From Methylovorus menthalis (GTDB taxonomy: Bacteria; Pseudomonadota; Gammaproteobacteria; Burkholderiales; Methylophilaceae), in contig NZ_JAJAQH010000005.1 of NCBI RefSeq assembly GCF_020523625.1, positions 62,001-126,000 of the forward strand: 64,000 nt of DNA. Reading direction: 5' to 3'. Under the pieces are notes generated by a model. It was not told where the DNA came from, did not search any database, and was given only the letters and a program-made list of their open reading frames with translations. Shown here one piece after another: positions 25,436 through 33,800 of the stretch (position 1 is its first letter; each line of letters begins with the position of its first letter). The translations under genes and the position numbers were made by a program.

Positions 25436-26908
25436 ATGGCATCCGTTCAAACATTCATGGTTCAGGGTACGACTTCCGATGCGGGCAAAAGCACGCTGGT
25501 CGCGGGATTGTGCCGGGTATTGTATCGCAGGGGCGTGCGAGTCGCGCCGTTCAAGCCGCAAAACATGGCGCTCAATTCGGCCGTGACGGTGGATGGCGGC
25601 GAGATAGGCCGTGCACAAGCCGTGCAGGCCCAGGCCTGTGGCCTGCCCCCGCATACTGATATGAACCCCGTGCTGCTCAAGCCCAATAGCGATACGGGCT
25701 GCCAGGTGATCATTCACGGCCGCGTGGTTGGCAATCAGGAGGCCACGCGCTATCACGATTACAAACCCACGGCCATGAAGGCGGTGATGGCCTCGTGGCA
25801 ACGCCTGTGCCAGCAATATGAACGTGTGGTGGTGGAGGGCGCGGGCAGCCCGGCCGAAATCAATCTGCGCCAGAACGATATTGCCAACATGGGCTTTGCC
25901 GAGGCGGCGGATTGTCCGGTGCTGCTGGTGGCGGATATTGATCGCGGTGGCGTATTTGCCCACATCGTTGGCACGCTGGCCTTGCTCAGCGAATCTGAAC
26001 GCCAGCGTGTTATCGGCTTTGTCATCAACCGCTTTCGCGGCGATATTGCCTTGCTGCAACCCGGCCTGGACTGGCTGGAGCAGGAGACCGGCAAGCCTGT
26101 CCTGGGCGTGCTGCCTTATCTGCATCAACTGCATATCGAGGCAGAAGATGCCGTGCCGCGCGAAGTCGCGCTCAAGGACGACATCCGCCTGCGGGTGATC
26201 GCGCCCGTGCTGCCGCATGTGAGCAACCACACGGATATGGATGCCCTGCGCCTGCATCCGCATGTGCATTTCGAATTCATCAGCATGGGCGAGCCGGTGC
26301 CACCGGCGGACCTGATTATTCTCCCCGGCAGTAAAAACGTGCGCGGCGATCTGCAGACGCTGAAAGCGCATGGCTGGGAGGCCGCTCTGGCGCGCCATTT
26401 GCGCTACGGCGGTAAAGTGCTGGGCATTTGCGGCGGCTTCCAGATGCTGGGGCAGCAGATTCACGACCCGCACGGGCTGGAAGGCGATGCTGGCTCAGAC
26501 CCAGGTTTTGGCTGGTTTGACATGCAAACCACGCTGCACACGCATAAAAAACTGGCGCAAGTGGCAGGGCGCTTCAGCTTCGGGAATCAGGCGGAAGTCA
26601 CGGGCTATGAAATCCACATGGGCGTCAGCGAAGGCCCGGCCATGCAACAGCCCATGTTGTATATCGGCGATGCGCCAGAAGGCGCCATGTCAGTGGATAG
26701 CCAGATAGCAGGCACTTACCTGCATGGCCTGTTTGACCAGGCCTCGGCGACCAGCGCCCTGTTGCAATGGGCAGGGCTCCCCGATCTGGAAGCGCATAAA
26801 ACCGTGCTGGAATACGACTATATGCAATTGCGGGAAGATGGCCTGAACCGCCTGGCTGATGCGCTCGAACAGCATCTGGATTGGGCGCGGCTCGCGCCCT
26901 ATTTGTAG
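25436..26908 (+). CDS. cobQ: Cobyric acid synthase
   Basis: A 490-aa glutamine-dependent amidotransferase that adds amides b, d, e and g to adenosylcobyrinic acid a,c-diamide. The N-terminal ATPase domain starts [17 protein letters not shown]. The middle contains [14 protein letters not shown] and [14 protein letters not shown]. The C-terminal glutaminase domain has the nucleophile in [11 protein letters not shown] and a late His in GTYLHGLF. It is the only gene on the plus strand between cbiB and the S4 gene, divergent from cbiB. Also known as CbiP. Confidence 0.95.
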   Translation: MASVQTFMVQGTTSDAGKSTLVAGLCRVLYRRGVRVAPFKPQNMALNSAVTVDGGEIGRAQAVQAQACGLPPHTDMNPVLLKPNSDTGCQVIIHGRVVGNQEATRYHDYKPTAMKAVMASWQRLCQQYERVVVEGAGSPAEINLRQNDIANMGFAEAADCPVLLVADIDRGGVFAHIVGTLALLSESERQRVIGFVINRFRGDIALLQPGLDWLEQETGKPVLGVLPYLHQLHIEAEDAVPREVALKDDIRLRVIAPVLPHVSNHTDMDALRLHPHVHFEFISMGEPVPPADLIILPGSKNVRGDLQTLKAHGWEAALARHLRYGGKVLGICGGFQMLGQQIHDPHGLEGDAGSDPGFGWFDMQTTLHTHKKLAQVAGRFSFGNQAEVTGYEIHMGVSEGPAMQQPMLYIGDAPEGAMSVDSQIAGTYLHGLFDQASATSALLQWAGLPDLEAHKTVLEYDYMQLREDGLNRLADALEQHLDWARLAPYL

Positions 26909-26940
26909 TACCCGCTCAGCATGCGCGGCGGGTAATTCTA

Positions 26941-27159
26941 TCAAGCCGGGTCTGCCGCCAGCACCTGTATGGTCTGCTCCATGCATTCCACCACCTGGCC
27001 CGCGCGTATCTTCGCGGTCTTGCGGCTTTCCGGCTTGCCATCCACCGTTACCAGACCATCGGCCACCATGGCCTTGCCCTGGCCGCCAGAGTCGGCGATG
27101 CCGGTCAGTTTCAGCAGGTTGCAAAGCTCAATGAACTCGCCCTTGAGTGTAAATTCCAT
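26941..27159 (-). CDS. S4-domain RNA-binding protein (YbcJ-like)
   Basis: A 72-aa single S4 domain. LCNLLKLTGIADSGGQGKA is followed by VADGLVTVDGKPESRK, the usual helix-turn that contacts structured RNA. Such proteins bind ribosomal or transfer RNA in the cytosol. It lies two bases after the cobU stop and probably shares its transcript, although no link with cobalamin is known. Confidence 0.85.
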   Translation of the reverse strand: MEFTLKGEFIELCNLLKLTGIADSGGQGKAMVADGLVTVDGKPESRKTAKIRAGQVVECMEQTIQVLAADPA

Positions 27160-27161
27160 GA

Positions 27162-27689
27162 TTATCCTTTTAATGTAAGTGGCAGCCCGGCGGCGACAAA
27201 GGTCACCCGGGGCGCAATGGCGGCAATGGCCTGGTTCAGCCTGCCCTGTTCATCCTGAAACTGGCGGTTGATCTCGCCCAGCGGCACGATGCCCATGCCC
27301 ACTTCATTGCTCACCAGCAAAATTTCGCCAGGCAATGTCGGCAGGGTTTCCAGCAACGCTTGTTTCTCCTGCTGCCAGTCTACGCCTTCAGGTGGCGCGC
27401 AGTCCGGGCATATGCATTGGGCCAGCCACAAGGTCAGGCAATCCACCATCAGGCAGCGGTCCGCCGCCGCGTGTTCGCGCAAGGTAGCCGCCAGGCCAAA
27501 CGGCTTTTCCACCGTTGGCCAGTGCGCCGGGCGCTGTTTGCGATGATGCGCGACGCGCTCGCCAAATTCGCTGTCATATACCTGAGCGGTAGCGATATAA
27601 ATCACCGTCTTGCCGCTTTGCTCCGCCAGCTTTTCGGCATACAGGCTTTTGCCAGAGCGGGCACCGCCGAGGATCAGATGAGTAGACAT
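27162..27689 (-). CDS. cobU: Adenosylcobinamide kinase / adenosylcobinamide-phosphate guanylyltransferase
   Basis: A 175-aa bifunctional enzyme that phosphorylates adenosylcobinamide and transfers GMP. P-loop GGARSGKS lies at residues 8-15, then YIATAQVYDSEFGERVAHH, DCLTLWL, and LVSNEVGMGIVPLG, all characteristic. The ATG at 27689 places the P-loop at its normal distance from the N-terminus. An insert with CICPDC is present near residue 105. The upstream gene encodes a BtuF-like protein two bases away. Confidence 0.93.
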   Translation of the reverse strand: MSTHLILGGARSGKSLYAEKLAEQSGKTVIYIATAQVYDSEFGERVAHHRKQRPAHWPTVEKPFGLAATLREHAAADRCLMVDCLTLWLAQCICPDCAPPEGVDWQQEKQALLETLPTLPGEILLVSNEVGMGIVPLGEINRQFQDEQGRLNQAIAAIAPRVTFVAAGLPLTLKG

Positions 27690-27691
27690 GC

Positions 27692-28501
27692 TTAACTCCA
27701 ATGCTTTTGATGGGCCTGCCGTGCACCCCATTGCTGAATGATCTCCTGCAACTGCCGCAAACCATGTTGAATCAGGCTGGGGCCGGGCTGCAGAATATCC
27801 GCTGATTTTATCTCACGCAGCCAGCCCTGCTGTACGGCAGGGATAGTATCCCACCCTGGCCGTGCCATCATTTGTTCCGGCTGGAATTTTTTACCGCACC
27901 ACGAGCCGATGATGATATCCGGCTGCCGCTCCACCACTTGCTGCGGGTCCGCAATAATCCTGTCCTTGGCGGAGGGAAACTGCGCCAGCTCGGCAAAGGC
28001 ATCCTCGCCCCCCGCCAGCGCAATCAACTCGCCTACCCAGCGTATGCCGCTCATCATGGGCGCATCCCACTCCTCAAAATACACCCGCGGCTTGCGCGGC
28101 AGATAATCCGCCGTCTCGCGTACCGCATCCATCTCCTGCTGCAAGCGCGCCACCAGCGCCTGCGCCTCGGCGGCCTTGTCCACCAACACACCCAGGCTCA
28201 AGATCATCTGCAACACCTGCGCCAGCGAGCGCTGGTTATACACATGCACCTCCACCCCCGCCCGTATCAGCGCCGCTGCAATATCCGCCTGCAGGTTGGA
28301 AAAGCCGATCACCAGATCCGGCTCCAGCGCCAGTATCTTGTCCAGCTTGGCACTGGTAAACGCCGACACCTTGGGCTTTTCGCGCCGCGCCGCCGCTGGC
28401 CGCGTGGTAAAGCCGGAAATGCCGACAATACGATCCTGCGCGCCTAACAGGTAAAGCGTTTCAACGGTTTCAGTGGTGAGGCAGACGATGCGGTGGTACA
28501 T
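27692..28501 (-). CDS. BtuF-like cobalamin-binding protein without signal peptide
   Basis: A 269-aa protein of the type III periplasmic binding fold. It has RIVCLTTETVETLYLLGAQDRIVGIS at the start (split here over residues 4-29), LALEPDLVIGFSNLQADIA, YFEEWDAPMMSGIRWVGELI, and ERQPDIIIGSWCGKKF. BtuF binds cobalamin for the BtuCD importer. This copy begins directly with the first strand and has no leader, and no btuC or btuD gene is visible. It could be a cytosolic corrinoid carrier, or its leader may have been lost. It precedes cobU in the same operon. Confidence 0.75.
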   Translation of the reverse strand: MYHRIVCLTTETVETLYLLGAQDRIVGISGFTTRPAAARREKPKVSAFTSAKLDKILALEPDLVIGFSNLQADIAAALIRAGVEVHVYNQRSLAQVLQMILSLGVLVDKAAEAQALVARLQQEMDAVRETADYLPRKPRVYFEEWDAPMMSGIRWVGELIALAGGEDAFAELAQFPSAKDRIIADPQQVVERQPDIIIGSWCGKKFQPEQMMARPGWDTIPAVQQGWLREIKSADILQPGPSLIQHGLRQLQEIIQQWGARQAHQKHWS

Positions 28502-28592
28502 GGGAGTTCCAAGTCTGTAAGTAGTTTAGAGCTTAATTGCATCACTATATTTTTGTGTATATTGATCAATAAATAACTGAAGCGATATTTAT

Positions 28593-29273
28593 ATGAAATA
28601 TAAAACCTCAATTTTTGCTATAGGGATTTTCATATTGTGTATTTGGTTTTTACTGCCACTTGCTCTTTATGTTTATTCTTTTGGTATACAAATCTCCAAT
28701 GATCATGAGCGTTGGGCTGAGTTTGGTTCTGCGATGGGTGGAATTTACTCCCCATTACTTGCAGTATGTACCTTAGTTGTTTTAGGAGCTCAAGTCACAC
28801 TCCAAAGGCGCCAAACAGCTTTACAGCAACAGATTAATACGCATGAGTACGATCAAGCCTTTTTGTTACAGTCGCGATCAGATATTGAATTTTATGGCTC
28901 AAAAATGAATGAGGTAATGAGCGTTCAAGTATTGCCAGGTATTCCAATTAAATTATTTTTAAAAAGCAATTTTACGAATTTAACGAAGGAGGATTTAGAT
29001 TCACCATCCAAGAGAGAGTTGGCTGCCAATCTGCATGCGTCTACTCCAATGGCTTATGATTTGTGGGCTGCTGTTTATCCAATTCTAGCTGGAATGGCCC
29101 ACCCAGTTGATAAGCCAATGTATGAGCTAGGATTTGTTGCATCATCCCAAAAGCTAATCGCATTGCTTGGTTTTGAAATGTGTGTGGCTCTGGATAACTT
29201 GCACCGAGTTCAATCCGAAAATAGGACATGTGTGGATTATTTATTTAGCCCGTTACTTAGGGCTGCTGAATGA
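28593..29273 (+). CDS. Membrane protein of unknown function, Abi-like, probably acquired
   Basis: A 226-aa protein with two N-terminal membrane helices (residues about 8-30 and 50-68). They are separated by an 'ERWAEFGSAMGGIYSPLLAV' stretch and followed by a Gln-rich coiled segment (TLQRRQTALQQQINTHEYDQ) and a soluble domain. The pattern of W-x-E-F-G, GG and a Q-rich helix recalls membrane proteins annotated as putative phage abortive infection proteins, but I do not recognise a definite family. The gene and its upstream 90 bp are clearly more AT-rich than the flanking cob genes and run against them, splitting the bluB-to-btuF series. This suggests horizontal arrival. Confidence 0.55.
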   Translation: MKYKTSIFAIGIFILCIWFLLPLALYVYSFGIQISNDHERWAEFGSAMGGIYSPLLAVCTLVVLGAQVTLQRRQTALQQQINTHEYDQAFLLQSRSDIEFYGSKMNEVMSVQVLPGIPIKLFLKSNFTNLTKEDLDSPSKRELAANLHASTPMAYDLWAAVYPILAGMAHPVDKPMYELGFVASSQKLIALLGFEMCVALDNLHRVQSENRTCVDYLFSPLLRAAE

Positions 29274-29280
29274 ATCCTTC

Positions 29281-29928
29281 TTAAGAATCTTTCCACCAAT
29301 CCTCCATCACCATCTCACTCAATGGCTTCGCTTCCGCCCATCCCTCTTCAATTAGCATGGGTTGCGCATAAAACGCGGGCACATGGCCCAGGCATAGCAC
29401 GGCTACTGGCTTAGCGCCTTCTGGCATATTAAGCAGTCTTGCGAGTTGCTCGGGGTCGAAGATAGAGACCCAGCCCATGCCGAGGCCTTCAGCGCGGGCG
29501 GCGAGCCAGATGTTCTGGATGGCGCAGGAGACGGAGGCGAGGTCCATCTCGGGCAGGGTGCGGCGGCCGAAGACGTAGCGTTCGCGGCCATCGCACAGAG
29601 CGGCAACGATGACTTCGCCGCATTGCAGAATGCCTTCCACTTTCAAGCGTAAAAATTCGGCTTCGCGTTCGCCCAGGGCATGCGCGGTTTGCTGGCGCTC
29701 TTGCTCCACTAGCGCGTGTATCTGCTGGCGTAAGGCGGGCTGGGTGATGCGGATAAAGCGCCAGGGTTGCATGAGGCCAACGCTGGGGGCGTGGTGCGCG
29801 GCATTGAGCAGGCGTTGCAGGGTGGCGGGGTCTACCGGGTCTGGCAAAAAATGGCGCATGTCGCGCCGCTCGGCGATGGCGCGGTAGATGGCGGCGCGCT
29901 CTTCATCGCTGTAACGAAAGTCGCTCAT
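29281..29928 (-). CDS. bluB: 5,6-dimethylbenzimidazole synthase
   Basis: A 215-aa nitroreductase-fold enzyme that breaks down reduced FMN with oxygen to give 5,6-dimethylbenzimidazole, the lower ligand base. Distinctive BluB features are ERRDMRHFLPDPVD with the conserved Asp near residue 23, HHAPSVGLMQPWRF, and GRRTLPEMDLASVSCAIQN with the conserved Ser. It ends the minus-strand operon that starts at btuB. The start overlaps the stop of the DUF2149 gene by 4 bp. Confidence 0.92.
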   Translation of the reverse strand: MSDFRYSDEERAAIYRAIAERRDMRHFLPDPVDPATLQRLLNAAHHAPSVGLMQPWRFIRITQPALRQQIHALVEQERQQTAHALGEREAEFLRLKVEGILQCGEVIVAALCDGRERYVFGRRTLPEMDLASVSCAIQNIWLAARAEGLGMGWVSIFDPEQLARLLNMPEGAKPVAVLCLGHVPAFYAQPMLIEEGWAEAKPLSEMVMEDWWKDS

Positions 29929-30308
29929 TTTGCGGTTCCTTGCGCTGAGGCTGAGGGTTGGGCTGGGGCGGATGGGTTGGCTTGCTCGATCAGCAGCAGT
30001 TTGCCGGTTTTTTCATCGCGATAAACCTGGCCGACTGATTGATAGCCGCTGCCAGGGTTGCCGGAAACACTGGGTGGCGCGGCGATTTCGCGGCCGCGCT
30101 CCAGTTCCTTGGCGGGTTTGATCATGGCCTGGCCACCGGCGCTGAGCGCGGCTAGCAGACCGCAGGCGAATACCAGCATGACATCCACCAGATTGACCAG
30201 GCTGGCGCGTGGGTCTTCATCGTCGTGGTCAAAGCGGCTGTGCAGGCGGCGTTTGGCCGGGCGCGGTGCGACGGCCGCTTCCGTATTCATGTTATGGCTT
30301 GTTTTCAT
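29925..30308 (-). CDS. DUF2149 single-pass membrane protein
   Basis: A 127-aa protein with a basic N-terminus, an acidic DHDDEDPRASLVNLVDVMLVF stretch (split over residues about 28-48) running into one membrane helix, and a Pro/Ala/Ser-rich tail. DUF2149 proteins are found beside CobN homologues and MotA/TolQ/ExbB-like proteins. The position of the helix right after an Asp resembles ExbD/TolR, where such an Asp takes part in proton movement; this likeness is my inference. It may be the ExbD-like partner of the gene at 30336-30764. Confidence 0.7.
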   Translation of the reverse strand: MKTSHNMNTEAAVAPRPAKRRLHSRFDHDDEDPRASLVNLVDVMLVFACGLLAALSAGGQAMIKPAKELERGREIAAPPSVSGNPGSGYQSVGQVYRDEKTGKLLLIEQANPSAPAQPSASAQGTAK

Positions 30309-30335
30309 GGCTTAGCTTTTTTCATGACATGGCCT

Positions 30336-30764
30336 TCAGCTTTCCAGCGATTCCAGCACATCTTCATACCAGCGGCGGCGCAGCTTGCCGATCACGAGGC
30401 CGGCAATACCGGCGATCAGGCCCAGCACGGTGGCATCAAACGCGGTGGTGACGGCTTGCGCGAGTTGCGCCGGGTTGCCTTGCCCCAGCGCAGCGAGGCC
30501 AGGCCCGAGGGGAATGATGGTTGCCATCAGCCCAAGCATGGGCGGAATGCGCGCCAGCAGATCGGCGCGTTCCAGCCGGTGGCGGGCAGTTTTGATCACG
30601 GCATCGCTCGCCGACTGGCGCATCTGGCGCAGACCAAACAGCCGCTCGCCGATGGCAATGCCGGATTCCAGCACGGCGAAGGCGACCGAGGCGATCAGAA
30701 TGGCGATCACCGGGGTGAGCAGGCTGGTAATGGCCGCGTGCAGATTGTTCATGTCAAACAGCAT
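30336..30764 (-). CDS. MotA/TolQ/ExbB-like proton channel protein
   Basis: A 142-aa membrane protein with a helix near residues 15-35, a basic cytoplasmic loop, and two further helices. The central ARIPPMLGLMATIIPLGPGL followed by AALGQGN and TTAFDATVLGLIAGIAG is the signature of the MotA/TolQ/ExbB channel. Such proteins use proton flow with an ExbD/TolR partner to move another protein. It is immediately downstream of the membrane-anchored CobN and upstream of DUF2149, suggesting a proton-driven corrinoid machine. It has an AAGGA site. Confidence 0.82.
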   Translation of the reverse strand: MLFDMNNLHAAITSLLTPVIAILIASVAFAVLESGIAIGERLFGLRQMRQSASDAVIKTARHRLERADLLARIPPMLGLMATIIPLGPGLAALGQGNPAQLAQAVTTAFDATVLGLIAGIAGLVIGKLRRRWYEDVLESLES

Positions 30765-30867
30765 AAATCGTCCTTTTTACAATGTGATGCCGGGATGGGC
30801 TGCCACGGTATGGCGCATCCTGCATTGCAGGGTCGCCATCATCAGCGGGCGTTGTATATCGCACCGA

Positions 30868-33800
30868 TCAAGCCTGCGGTTGCTTGCGCATGCCCAGCCA
30901 GATACCCAGGCCCAGTGCAGGCAGTAGGGCCAGCAGCCACCACCCCAGATGCATTTGCACGGATTTCACCGCGACTTCATACATGGTGGGTGCTGCTTGC
31001 ACCGGCGTTGGGGGTGTTTTGGCCGCGGGCGTCGGTTTTTGCGCGGCCTTGCTGGCGGGTTTGTTGGCATGCACTGGCTCGGGTTCTGGCGTCGCATCAG
31101 GCAGATGGGGAGCGTTGGCCTCAGGCTGGGCAGTGGGGCCATAGGCATTCAGGCCGTCACCGCGCGCTTTGGATAATACCTGCTGCAAGACTTGGTTATC
31201 CTGGCTGCTTAGGTGGCCGGCGAGCCACGACCACATGGGGTGATTGGGCGCGGTATGGCCGCTGCCGGGCAGGCCATTCTTGCTGACCAGTTGCGCGAGT
31301 TGGCTGCCGAGCTGGCGCACAGTGGCATCATCGGCATGCCAGTAGCCTTTTTGCGCGGCGACCAGCATGATCGCCAGCATCTGTGCTTTCACATGCGCGT
31401 TGTGCTTGTCCTCCAGGAATTTATCCAGCCCCAGTCCGAGGCCATCGTCTACATATACCCGCTTTACTTCGTCCCAGGCCCAGTCCTTGATGATATCTGG
31501 CCGCGTGACTTGCCAGCCCCACAGGTTTTCCATGAACTCGGTACCCATGGTGCGTGCACCGGCATAGCCATGGTCCATCAGCGGCCGTATCCAGTTCGGG
31601 TTCAGGTAGCGGCCGCGCATTTCCATCAGCAGGGCGGTTTCCAGTGGGTCATCACTCACATTGTTCGGGTCGCTGTGGTTAAGTATGCGCGCCGCCGGAC
31701 GCTGGCCGGTGACCTGCTCGGTAGCGAGGGAGAGGCCGCCCAGGTAATCAAACGCATCGTTGTTATCCATCAGGCCATAGAGGTTGGATGCGCGGCCATG
31801 GTAGGTGTTGGCAATGCTGCCCAGTGCGGTGGAAAACACGGCATGGGCAGGCTGGCCCTGCGCATCCAGCCCGTAGGCGTGGCCCATGCGGGTGAGGTAG
31901 GCATTGCCCAGCTCGCTACGATCTTTCCAGCTGCCGGAGCGCTCGGTCAGGCGGTTGATGCCGGTGCCATAGGCGCCGGGGGCATCGCCAAAGATACGCC
32001 AGGCGGCTTCACGCCCGGCTTGCGCCAGCGGCATGCCCTGGGTTGCCAGTGCCTGGGTGCGGCGCAGCCAGTGCAACGCCACGCCATTGCTCTCCAGCGA
32101 TTCATCGGCTTCCTGCCGGCCTTCGCCCAGCGGAGTCAGGGCGGCATCCAGCGCATCGCTGAGTTCAGGGTGCTGCTGGCGTATGCGTGTGGCTGAGGCG
32201 GCGAGCGCCATGCGGCCTGCGGTGTCTATCCATTGCATGAGGTTGGGGTAAAGATCACGAAACAGCCCCGAGGTGGTGACGATGACATCGTGCCGCGGCA
32301 CGCCGGGGGTGAGCTGCATTTTTTGCACAATGCCGCGTGCATTCCACTCCGGCTCCGTGCCCATCAGTCGCAGGATAAAGCTCACGATCACGCCTTCATC
32401 GCGTACCGCATCGGATGCCCAGAGAATCACGCCTTCGCTATCCTTGATGCTGTCGCGTTGCTTGACCTTGTCAGCCATGGCGGCCCCCATCTGAAAGCCA
32501 AGCCGGGTAGGCAATACATCGCCATCCAGCGCATGAAAATTGCGGCCTGTGGGCAATGATTCAGGCGAGCGCAGCGGGTCGTTACCCTTGCCGGGGGCAA
32601 TAAACCCGCCCTCCAGCGCATGCAAAAAGGCATGCATTTCCAGCCCTGGCGAGGCGGCGAGCGCATCGCGCGTGGCCTCACTCACCTTGTGTTCCTGGCC
32701 GCGGCCCATGGAGTCCAGCATCAGCTGCAAGGACGCCTCTGACCAGGGGCGGCCAAAGATATGCAGGCCGTGAGGCATGAACTTCTCCTGCAGCTTGGTC
32801 AGGTAATGGCCGACTTCATGTGCCAGCAAATCATCGTCCGTCTGCTCAAAGCCGATGCCGCGTACCTGCAGCACATCGGCCATGCTGGCTTCCAGCTCCG
32901 AGCGCAGTTGCAGGGCCTCCACCAGCCGCCGCATTTCACGTGCGGCTTCCAGTTTCATGGTGTCCGAGCTGGAGGATTCGTAGGTTTCCACTACCTGCCG
33001 CAGCTCCAGCAAGCGGTCATACAGCGGCGTGGCGGTCAGCGGCGGTGTCAGGTGGTCTATCATCACCGCGAGGCCGCGGCGCTTGGATTGCGTGCCCTCG
33101 CCTACGCCATCGACGATATACGGATAAATGCCGGGCAGATCGCCCGCGATCAGGCGCGAATAATCACTGGCCGAGAGGCCCACCGCCTTGCCGGGCAGGA
33201 ATTCATAGGTGGAATGGCGGCCGATGTGCACCAGCGCATCGGCACCGAAATCGGCTTGCAGCCAGTGGTAAAACCCTAGGTACTGGTGCGGTGGCGGAAT
33301 GGTGGTGTTGGCATGCAGCAATTCTTCATCCACCTCCCAGCCGCGTGGCGGTTGCGGGCCGATGAAAATATTGCCGAAGCGGATGCCGGGAATCAGCATA
33401 TTGCCGTTATGCACCATGACCTTGCCCGGCGGCTGGCCCCAGCCGCGCAGGCCTTCAATGCCCAGTGCGGCGAGGCGGGATTTGTCTTGGGTGAGCTTGT
33501 TGCAATCGGTGTGTTGATCCAGGCATTGCTCGTAGCCCGTTTGCAGTGCGGCAAGCTGGCGCAGCGCTTCATTGCGCTTGGGGTGGTCTGCGCCTTCCAG
33601 CAGGTGGCGCAGCTCATGCATGGCTTTATCGAGGCGGGTGCGGCCAATGGCGATTTCTCCGGCTTGTTGCGCCGCGACGATATCCGCATGTAGCCTGCCG
33701 AGTGGACCTTCCGTCATCTCGCCGCGCACGGCGGCGGGTAGCGTGGCAAACCAGCGCTGATAGCTTGCCGCATCCATATTGGTGACGTGCTGCTGCATCT

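Noticed and set aside
30225-31286. 353-codon plus-strand frame across the ExbB-like gene and cobN end
   Set aside because: Antisense shadow of two recognisable genes; its protein shows no domain.
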